Shown here one piece after another: positions 37,321-46,663 of a DNA stretch of 64,000 nucleotides (within the stretch, counting starts at the first letter, position 1; each line of letters begins with the position of its first letter). Origin of the DNA: Yimella lutea (GTDB taxonomy: Bacteria; Actinomycetota; Actinomycetes; Actinomycetales; Dermatophilaceae). The stretch spans positions 930,001 to 994,000 of the forward strand of contig NZ_VFMO01000001.1 of NCBI RefSeq assembly GCF_006715095.1, in the 5' to 3' direction. Below the pieces are notes generated by a model. The model was given only the letters and a program-made list of their open reading frames with translations, ran no database searches and had not been told where the DNA came from. Position numbers and translations under genes: made by a program.

Positions 37321-39225
37321 GTGACTGCACCTCACTCCGGCGCCGCCGCCGGTAAGAAGGCCGGCTTCGGTCTCGTCGTCTCGGCCCTCGGTGTCGCCTT
37401 CGGCGACATCGGCACCAGCCCGCTGTATGCGATGCAAACGGTGTTCAACATCGACCACGGCGACGTGAAGGCAACGATCCCGCACGTCCTGGGCATCATC
37501 TCGCTGATCTTCTGGTCGATCACCGGCATCGTCAGCGTGAAATACATCGTGTTCATCCTGCGCGCCGACAACGACGGTGAGGGCGGCATCATGGCGCTCT
37601 CGCACCTGACCCGGCGCAGCGTGAAGCCGGGCGGCAGGAGATTCCGGACGATCGTCGTCCTGGGCGTGATCGGGGCGGCGCTCTTCTACGGCGACAGCAT
37701 CATCACGCCGGCGATCTCGGTGCTGTCCTCGGTCGAGGGCCTGGAGGTCGCGGCACCGGAGGTCCACGACTGGATCCTTCCGCTGGCCTTGGTGATCATC
37801 GTCTTCCTCTTCGCCGTCCAGCGTTTCGGATCGGAGAAGATCGGACGCGCGTTCGGCCCGGTGATGGTCATCTGGTTCCTCACGCTCGCCCTGCTCGGGA
37901 TCCCGCACATCGCCGCCCAGCCGAGCGTCCTGAAGGGTCTGTCCCCGACGTACGCGCTCGACTTCCTGGTCGGCGAACCCTTCGTCGCGTTTGTCGCGAT
38001 GGGCGCCGTCGTGCTGGCCGTGACCGGAGCGGAATCGCTCTACGCCGACATGGGGCATTTCGGGCGTCCGCCCTTGTCGCGCGCGTGGTTCTTCATGGTG
38101 ATGCCGTGCCTGCTGATCAACTACCTCGGTCAGGCCGCCATGATCATCGAGGACCCGACGAAGATCGACAGCCCGTTCTTCCATCTCGCGCCGACCTGGG
38201 CCACCCTGCCGCTGGTCGCGCTCGCGACCCTGGCAACCGTGATCGCATCCCAGGCGGTCATCTCCGGTGCCTATTCGATGTCACGTCAGGCCGAACGCCT
38301 CGGTTACCTGCCGCGCCTGACCGTGCGGCAGACGTCCGAGCACGAGGGCGGTCAGATCTACGTCCCCGCCATCAACTGGATGTTGTTCGGTGGCGTGATC
38401 GTGCTCATGCTGATGTTCCGGTCGTCCGAGCGCCTCGCTGCCGCCTACGGCGTCGCGGTGACGAGCATGTTCATCATCACCACCCTGATGTTCCTGATGC
38501 TGGCTCGCGCTCGGTGGAAGTGGCCGACGTGGCGAATCGCCTTGGTGCTCATACTTTTCGCCCCGCTGGAGATCATCTTCGTCTCTGCGAACCTCTCCAA
38601 GGTGACGCACGGTGGCTGGCTGCCGCTGCTCGTCGCAGCCTGTGTGGCGACCGTGATGTTCACGTGGCGCCGAGGGCAGACCATCATCACCGAACGGCGC
38701 GCCAAGCTTGAGGGCCCGCTGCTGCCGTTCCTGGACGACCTGCACGCCGATCCATTGATGCGGGTGCCCGGCACCGCAGTCTTCATGCACCCCAGCAAGG
38801 AGACCGCACCGTTGGCGCTGCGTGAGAACGCGAGCTTCAACCACGTGATCCACGAGAACGTCCTCATCGTCACGACCGTCTCGGCCAACATCCCGCACGT
38901 GCCCCTCGACGAACGGGTGACGATCGACGACCTCGGCGACCCGTTCGACCACATCACCCACCTCACGGTGCGCTTCGGCTTCATGGACGACCAGGACGTG
39001 CCGGCCGCGTTGGAGACCGCTCGTGACATGGGCGTCGACTTCGACGCCGACGAGGTCTACTACTTCCTGTCCCGGATCAGCGTGCAGATGTCGCAGGACA
39101 GTTCGATGCCCAAGTGGCGCAAGCGTATCGTCATCGGCCTCGCACACAATGCGGCCACTCCGGTGCAGTACTTCCGGCTACCCGAGGAGCGCACGGTGAT
39201 CATGGGTGCGAACGTCGCGCTCTGA
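37321..39225 (+). CDS. kup: Kup-type potassium uptake permease
   Basis: A Kup/HAK/KUP potassium-proton symporter of about 634 residues with 12 transmembrane helices. Landmarks are GVAFGDIGTSPLYAM, the ADNDGEGGIMAL loop, FYGDSIITPAISVLS, and AVTGAESLYADMGHFG. A cytoplasmic C-terminal domain begins near residue 460. The GTG at 37321 follows a CACAAT box by 7 bases; an ATG at 37312 is an alternative. The stop codon lies inside the first unit of a 10-base tandem repeat. Confidence 0.95.
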   Translation: MTAPHSGAAAGKKAGFGLVVSALGVAFGDIGTSPLYAMQTVFNIDHGDVKATIPHVLGIISLIFWSITGIVSVKYIVFILRADNDGEGGIMALSHLTRRSVKPGGRRFRTIVVLGVIGAALFYGDSIITPAISVLSSVEGLEVAAPEVHDWILPLALVIIVFLFAVQRFGSEKIGRAFGPVMVIWFLTLALLGIPHIAAQPSVLKGLSPTYALDFLVGEPFVAFVAMGAVVLAVTGAESLYADMGHFGRPPLSRAWFFMVMPCLLINYLGQAAMIIEDPTKIDSPFFHLAPTWATLPLVALATLATVIASQAVISGAYSMSRQAERLGYLPRLTVRQTSEHEGGQIYVPAINWMLFGGVIVLMLMFRSSERLAAAYGVAVTSMFIITTLMFLMLARARWKWPTWRIALVLILFAPLEIIFVSANLSKVTHGGWLPLLVAACVATVMFTWRRGQTIITERRAKLEGPLLPFLDDLHADPLMRVPGTAVFMHPSKETAPLALRENASFNHVIHENVLIVTTVSANIPHVPLDERVTIDDLGDPFDHITHLTVRFGFMDDQDVPAALETARDMGVDFDADEVYYFLSRISVQMSQDSSMPKWRKRIVIGLAHNAATPVQYFRLPEERTVIMGANVAL

Positions 39226-39270
39226 GCCGCTCTGAGCCGCTCTGAGCCGCTCTGAGCCGCTCTGAGCCGC
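39221..39270. repeat. Five tandem copies of a 10-base unit at the kup stop
   Basis: TCTGAGCCGC repeated five times exactly; the TGA of kup (39223-39225) is in the first unit. Because 10 is not a multiple of 3, a changed copy number leaves the stop intact. The next gene ends at 39297 on the other strand. Confidence 0.9.
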
Positions 39271-39296
39271 CCGGAGACGGCTCGGCGCTGCCCGGA

Positions 39297-40655
39297 TCAG
39301 CGCGTGGGCATCGGGTAGGACTTGTGGCTCACGATCCGCTTGCTGCTGAACGCACCGGCCGGCTGGTCGGGTGAGGTGTCGAACCGACCGGTCATGTCGA
39401 CGATGAAGTCGCAGGAGGCGTACCGGTTGTACACCGAGTAACGCAGCCGGGTGTTGTCGTCGTTGCGCGGTGTCACGACCACAGTCCCGTTGGCGCGCTC
39501 GCGGTTCGGCGCGACGTTCGTAGTGCTGCTGTCCGTGGGTGCCGTGCCGGACCACATCGTCAGGTGCGTGCCGGTGGTGGCTCTCGTGCCGGTGAGGTTG
39601 CCGACGAAGGCCTGGGTACGAGTGTTCACCAGGTGGCCGGGGACCAGCAGGTTCGTTGTGCTGTTGGTGCCGCGCGCAGCCTTGGTCGTGCCGAGGCCGA
39701 ACCGGGAGTCGACCAGGCGCGTCGGGGTCACCGGCACGAAGACGGAGCCCACGCCGTCCGCAGCGGTCGTGTAGAAGCCGGCGATGTCGACGACGACATC
39801 GACGGACCCCGCGCCGATCGCGGTGATGCCGAAGGAGTAGCGGGAGTTGCCCAGTGCGTCGACGCCTCGGTAGGTGACCGGCACGTTCGTGGTGTTGGGC
39901 GAGACTTCGTTGCGGGCGTACTGCAGGGTGGACGTCGCCGGGCGGGTACCCGTGCCGCTCCACGTCGTCAGATATCCGCTGGAGGTCGACCCGGCGACCG
40001 CCGTGATGTTGGCGACGACCGCCTTGAGTCGCGACCCGGCGCTGTCGTAGAAGCCGAACTCCTCCACGCGGGTACTGCCGGAGCTCAACGCTCCCTTGTT
40101 GTAGCGGGTGTCGTCGAGACGGTAGGGATCCTGCGGGCTCAGCAGCGTCCCACCGGTCTGCGTGGAGCCCGTCCCGGCGTACCAGCCCACGACATCGACC
40201 AGCAGATCGGCGCCGCCTGCACCGGCGCGCACGATGATCGTGCCGTCAGCACCTACGGGCACGGTCGCGGTGACGGACCCGGTCCACCCGGCGCGGAAGT
40301 TGAGTGTCGACGTCGCAGGCAGCGAGGTGCCGGACGGGAATGCGGTGAACCACCCTCTCGAACGTGCCTTCACAGCAGTCAGGTTGACCACGATCGCGCG
40401 GACTCCGGTCGCGGGAATACCCGCGACGCCCGCTGCACGAACGGTCACCGATTCACCCGTGTCGACCGAACCGATCGGAGCACCCTGTCCGATGCGCGTG
40501 TCGACGAGCCGAGTCGGGGCGGCCGGCAGGTAGTTGCCTGCAGCAGTGCGCGTCACGGCGGTCGGCAGCGCAACGGAAGCCGAAGCGGGGCCGGCGTGGA
40601 CGGCGCCGAGGCCGGACACGAGCAGGGTGGTGGTCGCGGCCATGGCGCGCTTCAT
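39297..40655 (-). CDS. Secreted protein with three beta-rich repeats
   Basis: A 452-residue exported protein with a signal peptide (MKRAMAATTTLLVSGLGAV...ASA, cleavage near residue 27). Three repeats of about 120 residues each open with a P-x-R-L-x-D-[TS]-R motif (PTRLVDTR, DPYRLDDTR, PTRLVDSR) and close with V-D-[VIM]-x-G-[WR]-[YF] (VVGWYA, IAGFYT, MTGRFD). Such repeats occur in actinobacterial surface proteins, often beside enzymatic domains, but here nothing else is attached. No LPXTG anchor. It may bind cell wall or carbohydrate. Function unknown. Confidence 0.8.
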   Translation of the reverse strand: MKRAMAATTTLLVSGLGAVHAGPASASVALPTAVTRTAAGNYLPAAPTRLVDTRIGQGAPIGSVDTGESVTVRAAGVAGIPATGVRAIVVNLTAVKARSRGWFTAFPSGTSLPATSTLNFRAGWTGSVTATVPVGADGTIIVRAGAGGADLLVDVVGWYAGTGSTQTGGTLLSPQDPYRLDDTRYNKGALSSGSTRVEEFGFYDSAGSRLKAVVANITAVAGSTSSGYLTTWSGTGTRPATSTLQYARNEVSPNTTNVPVTYRGVDALGNSRYSFGITAIGAGSVDVVVDIAGFYTTAADGVGSVFVPVTPTRLVDSRFGLGTTKAARGTNSTTNLLVPGHLVNTRTQAFVGNLTGTRATTGTHLTMWSGTAPTDSSTTNVAPNRERANGTVVVTPRNDDNTRLRYSVYNRYASCDFIVDMTGRFDTSPDQPAGAFSSKRIVSHKSYPMPTR

Positions 40656-40710
40656 CGGGATGCCTTCCGGGCGAGGGAGTCTCGCCGTCAGAGTACCCAG
40701 CCCGAACCCC

Positions 40711-41139
40711 TCAGCCGCGCATGCTGAGCCACGGCCGGTGCATGTGCAACCGCCGTCCGGTCACCTCGTTCGGGTCGATCGCGACGACATTGAACTTCGG
40801 GGTGTTGATCCAGGGACGCAGGCGGACCCGTTCTGCGACGTATGCGGAGTCTGCCTCCAAGACGTGTGCGCGCCCGCGCACGATCACGCTGATGGCTTCG
40901 TCCCCCAGAAGTTGGTCGACCTCGAACGCCACGTCGTCGTTCATCGTGATGCCGAACAGCTTGCTTCCCTCCGCGGTGCGGAAGATCAACCGGTTGTCGT
41001 CGTCGACCGCGTAGTTGACGGGAACGATGTGCACTTCACCGAGCAGGTGGTAGGCCAGGCGCCCGAGTTCCCGGCTGCGCAGGAACTCGTAGCACTCGAG
41101 ATCGCTGAGTTCGGTCGGTCGGAACGTGTCGTCGGTCAT
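40711..41139 (-). CDS. PPOX-fold flavin-binding protein
   Basis: A 142-residue split-barrel protein of the pyridoxamine-phosphate-oxidase-like (PPOX) class. It opens LSDLECYEFLRSRELGRLAYHL, then VHIVPVNYAVDDDNRLIFRT and SKLFGITMNDDVAFEVD, a pattern typical of the group. It likely binds FMN or F420; function unknown. It is divergent from the Tat-exported hydrolase gene with a palindromic operator candidate between them. Confidence 0.8.
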   Translation of the reverse strand: MTDDTFRPTELSDLECYEFLRSRELGRLAYHLLGEVHIVPVNYAVDDDNRLIFRTAEGSKLFGITMNDDVAFEVDQLLGDEAISVIVRGRAHVLEADSAYVAERVRLRPWINTPKFNVVAIDPNEVTGRRLHMHRPWLSMRG

Positions 41140-41162
41140 CGTGGTTCGCCTCTCTCGCTGAT

Positions 41163-41182
41163 TACTACTCATGGTAGTACTA
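41163..41182. promoter_or_regulatory. Palindromic operator candidate
   Basis: TACTAC (41163-41168), five bases, GTAGTA (41174-41179), overlapping the palindrome TAGTACTA (41175-41182). It sits 24 bases in front of the PPOX gene and 34 before the divergent hydrolase gene. AT-rich against its surroundings. Confidence 0.45.
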
Positions 41183-41203
41183 GTCGCGGGCGATGGCACG
41201 GGG

Positions 41204-41209
41204 TAAGTT
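41204..41209 (+). promoter_or_regulatory. Leaderless -10 box TAAGTT
   Basis: A TANNNT hexamer ending 6 bases before the GTG at 41216. Confidence 0.5.
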
Positions 41210-41215
41210 TCCGAC

Positions 41216-42058
41216 GTGCTGAAGCAAACGCAGGTCGGGCGTCGTCGAGTTCTCCTCGGGGCGATGGGTGTGGCCGCGGCCCCCATGCTGAGCTTGGCGA
41301 TCGCGCCGCCCGCGAGCGCTGTCACGAAGACGCGCTTGGATTCGACGATCGGTTCCTATGTACGCGCTCACGGGGGGACGGTCGGAATCTCGTTGTGGGA
41401 CAACCGGACCGGGGTGCACTACACCTACAACTCGTTCTCCAACGAGACGCTCAGCACGGTCAAGATCCTCATCCTGTGCACGGTTCTGCGGGTGTCCCGC
41501 GAGCAGGGGCGTCCGTTGACCTCCTCCCAGCGCACCCTCATCGGACGGATGATGGGCTCGAGCGACAATGCCGCGACCGACACCTTGCTGGCGCAGGTGG
41601 GCGTCTCGAACGTCCAGCGGGTGACCCGGCTCCTCGGTCTGACGTACACGACGATCCGGGGTGGCGGCGCTGCCGGCAGTTCCACCTGGTGGGGCTATTC
41701 GACGACCGTGCCGTGGGACTTCCTGAAGCTGGAGACCTACCTGGTCAACGGGACGCCGGTGCTCACCCCTGCCGAGCGCACCTACGTCCGCTCCTGGATG
41801 TCGAACGTGACCTCCAGTCAGATCTGGGGCGTGGTCAACCCCTCCTTCGCCTCCATGGTGAACGCCGAGGTCAAGAACGGCTGGGGGCCGCGGACGGGGG
41901 GCTACCGGCTCAACTCGGTCGGCCGGATCAAGGGGTACGGCCGCGACTATCAGATGGCGATGTTGTCGCGCTCGCCGAACGGGTTCTACTACGGGCGCGA
42001 CACGCTCAACGGGGTCAGCTCGATCGTCTTCCGCGAACTGGCCACGCCGCTGACCTGA
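41216..42058 (+). CDS. Tat-exported serine hydrolase of beta-lactamase type
   Basis: A 280-residue protein. The N-terminus GRRRVLLGAMG is a twin-arginine signal with an AxA site near residue 35. The mature part has the penicillin-recognising layout: S80-x-x-K83 (STVK), S116-D-N118 (SDN), and a K220-N-G222 triad where KTG or KSG is usual. It resembles class A beta-lactamase-like hydrolases but may not act on beta-lactams. The KNG box is a departure. The GTG at 41216 follows a -10 box. Confidence 0.75.
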   Translation: MLKQTQVGRRRVLLGAMGVAAAPMLSLAIAPPASAVTKTRLDSTIGSYVRAHGGTVGISLWDNRTGVHYTYNSFSNETLSTVKILILCTVLRVSREQGRPLTSSQRTLIGRMMGSSDNAATDTLLAQVGVSNVQRVTRLLGLTYTTIRGGGAAGSSTWWGYSTTVPWDFLKLETYLVNGTPVLTPAERTYVRSWMSNVTSSQIWGVVNPSFASMVNAEVKNGWGPRTGGYRLNSVGRIKGYGRDYQMAMLSRSPNGFYYGRDTLNGVSSIVFRELATPLT

Positions 42059-42154
42059 TCGCCCGTAGTTCCGATGCACTCGTGCTCGCGCCCTAGGAGC
42101 ACAATGGATCTCGGGACGTGTTGCACCGTCCCGAGTGTGAAGAGGTGAGCAGTC

Positions 42155-42982
42155 ATGGGGTCCCTCGAGAAGTTCGAGGCGTCGGTGGCCGATCGGGTCG
42201 CCCGACCGCCGGGCGCGTTCTGGCTCGCCACCGAGATTCCGCGCGTCGCCCTCGGTGTGCACCTGATGGCGTCGGCGGTGCCGCTGCTTGCCACCACGGC
42301 CTCCGGAGACGGCCACCCGGTCCTCGTCCTGCCCGGGTTGGGCGCGAACGACCTGTCCACACTCGCCTTGCGCAACTTCCTGCGGTTGCGCGGCTGGCGC
42401 CCGTACGGCTGGCACCTGGGCCGTAATGTCGGTCCCACGGCCGCCGTTCGTGCCGAGCTTCCGGTCGCGATCCAGCGCATCGCTCGCCGCAACCGCGCCA
42501 AGGTCTCGGTGATCGGGTGGAGCCTGGGCGGTATCTACGCTCGCGAACTGGCTCACCAGCACCCCGAGTGCATCCGTCAGGTCATCACGCTCGCTTCGCC
42601 CTACCGGCTGCAGCACCCGCGCCAATCCCGCGCCGAATCCATGTTCACCCGGTTCGCTCATCTGCACGCACAGGATGCCGAGCAACCCACCGCGACCGGT
42701 CGAAGCGCGTACCCGCTGTCGGTGCCCTCCACGTCGTTCTATTCCAAGGAGGACGGCATCGTGGCGTGGCAGCACTGTCTCGAGCCTGCGACCGAACACT
42801 CCGAGAGCGTTCGCGTGCGCTCGAGTCACCTGTCGATCGGCTTCGATCCGCACATGTTCTACGCGATCGCCGACCGTCTCGCCCAACCGGAGGACGACTG
42901 GCGTCCGTTCGTGCCGCCGGGTGCCCTGCGTTGCTTCTTCCCCGAGTCCGAAAACCCACACGGAGATGCCGATGTCGCCTGA
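42155..42982 (+). CDS. Alpha/beta-hydrolase (lipase/esterase-like)
   Basis: A 275-residue alpha/beta-hydrolase with no signal peptide. It has the oxyanion-type loop HPVLVLPGLGANDLS and nucleophile elbow GWSLGG (Ser near residue 131), followed by EXXHQHPE. The candidate catalytic His lies in the SSHLSIGFDPHMF segment. The substrate is not evident. It is the first gene of an operon with a second alpha/beta-hydrolase and a WS/DGAT acyltransferase, so a role in ester-lipid turnover is inferred. Confidence 0.8.
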   Translation: MGSLEKFEASVADRVARPPGAFWLATEIPRVALGVHLMASAVPLLATTASGDGHPVLVLPGLGANDLSTLALRNFLRLRGWRPYGWHLGRNVGPTAAVRAELPVAIQRIARRNRAKVSVIGWSLGGIYARELAHQHPECIRQVITLASPYRLQHPRQSRAESMFTRFAHLHAQDAEQPTATGRSAYPLSVPSTSFYSKEDGIVAWQHCLEPATEHSESVRVRSSHLSIGFDPHMFYAIADRLAQPEDDWRPFVPPGALRCFFPESENPHGDADVA

Positions 42983-43895
42983 GAGCCCGTTCACCGCACC
43001 GCTGGCCGAGCGTGGAGCCGAGTACCGCACGGTCGATCTCGACGGTGAGGTTCACTACCTCGACTTCGGTGGCGACGGCACGCCGTTCGTGCTGGTCCAC
43101 GGACTCGGCGGACATTCGTTGAACTACATGCTGATCGGACCTCTGCTGCGCGACGCGGGGTACCACGTCTACGCGCCGGATCTCGGCGGATTCGGTCTGA
43201 CCCGTGCCGCGGATCGCTCGCCGACCGTGCGCAGCAACGCCAAATTGGTGCGGCAGTTCATCGAGACTGTCGTCGGTGCGCCCGCCCTGGTCGCCGGCAA
43301 CTCGATGGGTGGGCTCATCTGCGCGATGGTCGCGTCCGCGCACCCCGACCTGGTGCGCGGCGTGGTGCTGCTCAACCCGGCGATGCCCGCCCCGCGCCGT
43401 CATCCCGGACGCCAGATCTCCTCTCTGCGAACGCTTTTCACTCCGGCCGCCGTCGGTATGTACAGCCGCGCACGTAAGCGTCCGATCACGCCGGAGGCGG
43501 AGGTCGACAATGCGATGCGGATCTGTTTCGCCGACTACGGCTCGCGGGACAACGACATGTTCGACGTGCATGTCGACATGGCCAAGGCTCGCCGCCAGTT
43601 CCCGGACGCGATGCAGGCACTCGGTATCGCCGCCCGGTCGATGTTCCAGGAAACCATCTCGCACGGTGCCGTGCTCGGCCGTTACCGGGCGATCAGGGTG
43701 CCCGTCCTGCTGATCCACGGCGTGCAGGACCGGTTGGTGCCGGTCGAGGCGGCGCGGTGGGCCAAGCGGGCCAACCCTCGCTGGATGTACGAGGAGTGGG
43801 AGGCCACCGGTCACGTGCCGATGATCGAGCACCCCGATCGCACCGCGAAAACCATTGTCGGATGGGTGGATTCGCATATCCGACCCGCCGCATGA
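42972..43895 (+). CDS. Alpha/beta-hydrolase (carboxylesterase-like)
   Basis: A 307-residue alpha/beta-hydrolase. It has VLVHGLGGHSLNYML (oxyanion loop), nucleophile GNSMGG (near residue 109), acid in GVQDRLVP and His in GHVPMIEHP. It overlaps the upstream gene by 11 bases; ACGGAG lies 7 bases in front of the ATG at 42972. An ATG at 42966 is possible. Its stop overlaps the acyltransferase start (ATGA), so the three genes are translationally coupled. Confidence 0.82.
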   Translation: MSPESPFTAPLAERGAEYRTVDLDGEVHYLDFGGDGTPFVLVHGLGGHSLNYMLIGPLLRDAGYHVYAPDLGGFGLTRAADRSPTVRSNAKLVRQFIETVVGAPALVAGNSMGGLICAMVASAHPDLVRGVVLLNPAMPAPRRHPGRQISSLRTLFTPAAVGMYSRARKRPITPEAEVDNAMRICFADYGSRDNDMFDVHVDMAKARRQFPDAMQALGIAARSMFQETISHGAVLGRYRAIRVPVLLIHGVQDRLVPVEAARWAKRANPRWMYEEWEATGHVPMIEHPDRTAKTIVGWVDSHIRPAA

Positions 43896-45334
43896 AGCAA
43901 CTCTCCGCCCTCGACGCGGCGTTCCTCGGGCTCGAGAACTCCACCATGACGGGCAACATCAGCAGCATCATGTTGCTGGATCCGTCCGGTCTCGACGATG
44001 AGTTCGACCTGGCACACATCACCCAGTTCGTCGCCGAGCGCCTCGACCGGGTCATCTTCTTCCGCAAGCGCCTGGCCGAGGTGCCGTTCGGCCTCGACCG
44101 GTCCTACTGGGTCGACGACGACCACTTCGACCTGAGTTACCACGTGCGAGAGAGTGCGCTGCCGCGTCCGGGCACGGTCGAGCAACTCATGGAGTTGGCG
44201 ACGCGCATCCACGAGCGACCGCTCGACACCAGCCGTCCACTGTGGGAGTTGTACCTGGTGACCGGACTTGCCGATGGGCGCGTCGCGTTGATCACCAAAA
44301 CGCACCACGTGGTGATCGACGGGGTGTCCGGCATGGAGGTGCTCAGTGCGCTCGTCGACCTGGAGCCACTACAGCTGACCGGGAAACCGTTCAAGTTCGT
44401 TCCGGAGCCGGCGCCGTCCTCGGTGGGTCTGCTGGCCCGCTCGGCGATCGGGATGTTGCAGCGTCCGGGCGATGCATGGACGGTCGTGACCGGCCTGGCG
44501 AAGTGGACCCCGGCGATGCTCTCGCTCAGCGCACTCAAGCCGCGTAATCCGTTGCGGCAAAAGGACGCCGATCCGGAGATCGTCACCGACTCCCTGCCGG
44601 TCCGACCACCGGTCACCACCTTCAACGGACGTATTTCGCGCCGTCGGCGGCTCGGCGTGATCGACCTGCCGTTGCACGACATCAAGACGGTCAAGAACGC
44701 GTTCGGCACGTCTGTGAACGACGTGGTGATGGCGGTGATGGCGGGCGCCGTCCGGCGATGGTTGCTGCAGGACGGGGGAGTCACCGGGACGCCGCTCGTG
44801 GCGATGGTGCCGGTGGCGGTCCGCTCGGCGGATCGGTCCGAGCAGGGCAACTTCGTCACCGCGATGCTGGCCACGCTGCCCACTCACCTCGAGGACCCGA
44901 AGGACCGCCTGCGGCGCAGTTCGAAGTTCACGAAGTCGGCACGCAAGAAGGGTGGAGCGGTGCCACCGACGGTGCTGACGTCGGCGATGCAGTTCGCGCC
45001 GCCGGTGATCTTCGGCCGTGCTGCTCGCGCGATGTGGGAGACCGGCATCTTCCGCACCATCAGGCCGTTCAACCTCATCATCTCCAACGTGCCCGGTGGC
45101 AGCCGGCAGGCATACGTCGCGGGCGCGGAACTGCAGGCGATGTACCCGCTGTCGGTGTTGGCCGACGGGATCGGGCTCAACATCACCCTGCTGGGCTACC
45201 GCGATCTGCTGCATGTGGGCATCACCACCGATCCGGAACTGGTGCCTGACCCGCAGCAGATCTGCGAGTGGGCGGTCGAGGAACTGGCGCTGTTGGTGCA
45301 GGAGGCCGAACGGCCCGCCTCACAGACTGATTGA
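43892..45334 (+). CDS. Wax ester synthase/diacylglycerol acyltransferase
   Basis: A 480-residue WS/DGAT-family enzyme. The catalytic HHxxxDG motif is H138-HVVIDG144. It starts LSALDAAFLGLE as the family does, with VPVAVRS and a late NVPGG-type segment present. It esterifies long-chain acyl-CoA to fatty alcohol or diacylglycerol, giving wax esters or triacylglycerol. Its operon partners are two alpha/beta-hydrolases that could release or recycle the acyl chains. Confidence 0.92.
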   Translation: MKQLSALDAAFLGLENSTMTGNISSIMLLDPSGLDDEFDLAHITQFVAERLDRVIFFRKRLAEVPFGLDRSYWVDDDHFDLSYHVRESALPRPGTVEQLMELATRIHERPLDTSRPLWELYLVTGLADGRVALITKTHHVVIDGVSGMEVLSALVDLEPLQLTGKPFKFVPEPAPSSVGLLARSAIGMLQRPGDAWTVVTGLAKWTPAMLSLSALKPRNPLRQKDADPEIVTDSLPVRPPVTTFNGRISRRRRLGVIDLPLHDIKTVKNAFGTSVNDVVMAVMAGAVRRWLLQDGGVTGTPLVAMVPVAVRSADRSEQGNFVTAMLATLPTHLEDPKDRLRRSSKFTKSARKKGGAVPPTVLTSAMQFAPPVIFGRAARAMWETGIFRTIRPFNLIISNVPGGSRQAYVAGAELQAMYPLSVLADGIGLNITLLGYRDLLHVGITTDPELVPDPQQICEWAVEELALLVQEAERPASQTD

Positions 45335-45340
45335 CCGGTC

Positions 45341-46519
45341 TCAGGCTGCTCGTCGTGCGGCCAAGGCGACCGCTGCGCTCGCCACGGCTGCGATCCACAG
45401 CCCGGCCATGACCTGTTGGGTGTGCCAGCGTGAGGCGAGCGCGGCGATGATCATCGGCAGGAAGAAGCCGAGATAGGTGAGGCAGTAGAAGACCGCGTTG
45501 GTCATCGCCAGGTGAGTCGCGTCGGCGGCGTGCTCGACGCGGGTGAGCCCGCCGACGAGGTTGAGTCCGTATCCGCACCCCAGCACCGCTCCGGCGGCAA
45601 CTGCTAGCAGCGGATTCGGTTGCCACGCAACGAGAGCCACCATCGGGATGCCGACCAGCACGGCCACCATGCCGAGCAGGCTGACCACGCCCGGACGCTG
45701 CGCCTCCAGGTCACGGGCGGGCTGCTGCACCAGCACGCCGATGCCGAGCGTCACACCCGACATGGCGCCGCTGAAGGCGATCGACCAGCCGCTGATGTGC
45801 TGACCGACGAGGGCGGGGATGGTGACGATGCCCAGCGACGGGCAGGCGAACACCCACGGCGCCATCGGCGCGATGCGTCCCCAGAAATGCGTCGACAGGG
45901 CCGCGTGCGACGGGCGAGTCGCAGGGACGTCCGGCTCGCCGATCGCGACGAGATGGTCGGGGGCATGCTGGGAGCGCATCGGAGCGTTCCACACGACCGC
46001 CGCGGCAACAGCCGTCAGGGCGATGTGGACGAGGTACGGGACGACCTTGGGGCCGGCAACCCATTCGGCGAGCACCCCGGCCGCCACGGGGCCGAGGCAG
46101 AACCCGCCCGACAACGACATCGCGGCCCGACGGGCGCCCGTCCCTGCAGGTGCATCGCTGGACAGTTCCTTGACCCAGGTCGAGCCCGGCGCCATGGCGG
46201 CACCGGTTGCCATGCCGTACAGCACACGTCCGATGAACAGCAGGACGGAGTTCGATTCACCGATCGCCAGCACAGCCGAGGCGAGAGCACTGAACACCAT
46301 GACCGGTCGGAGCACCGCACGGTGGCCGAAGCGTCCGGCCAGTGCAGCCGAACCCAGCAGGGCCGGGACCAGGCCGAGAACGTATGCCGCGAACATCGCG
46401 TTGACGAAGGTGGGGGTGAGTCCGTTCTCCGCGCGGTAGACCAGCAGCAGCGGGGAGAACTCGTTGGCCCCCCATCCGACGACGAACAGCGCGAACGCGA
46501 CGCGCATCCATGGCTTCAC
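45341..46519 (-). CDS. MFS transporter
   Basis: A 392-residue MFS protein with 12 hydrophobic segments. It has the motif-A-like stretch AALAGRFGHRAVLRP and a MAPGSTWVKEL segment after helix 4-5. No substrate can be assigned. The frame is open far upstream over the synthetase gene; the GTG at 46519 or ATG at 46507 fits the usual start (VAFALFVVGWG). It is convergent with the acyltransferase gene and divergent from the synthetase. Confidence 0.8.
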   Translation of the reverse strand: MKPWMRVAFALFVVGWGANEFSPLLLVYRAENGLTPTFVNAMFAAYVLGLVPALLGSAALAGRFGHRAVLRPVMVFSALASAVLAIGESNSVLLFIGRVLYGMATGAAMAPGSTWVKELSSDAPAGTGARRAAMSLSGGFCLGPVAAGVLAEWVAGPKVVPYLVHIALTAVAAAVVWNAPMRSQHAPDHLVAIGEPDVPATRPSHAALSTHFWGRIAPMAPWVFACPSLGIVTIPALVGQHISGWSIAFSGAMSGVTLGIGVLVQQPARDLEAQRPGVVSLLGMVAVLVGIPMVALVAWQPNPLLAVAAGAVLGCGYGLNLVGGLTRVEHAADATHLAMTNAVFYCLTYLGFFLPMIIAALASRWHTQQVMAGLWIAAVASAAVALAARRAA

Positions 46520-46663
46520 CGGCACAGCCTGGCAGGCATGAATCCGGCGAGCATCACTGCAGGTGCGGACATCCGTCGTGCGCCCCTCCCACCGCACCGA
46601 CCGATCGGTGGGCTTGTGGACCGGTGCTCGCCGTCCGGGTCGCCGGCCTGACATGCTGCACCC

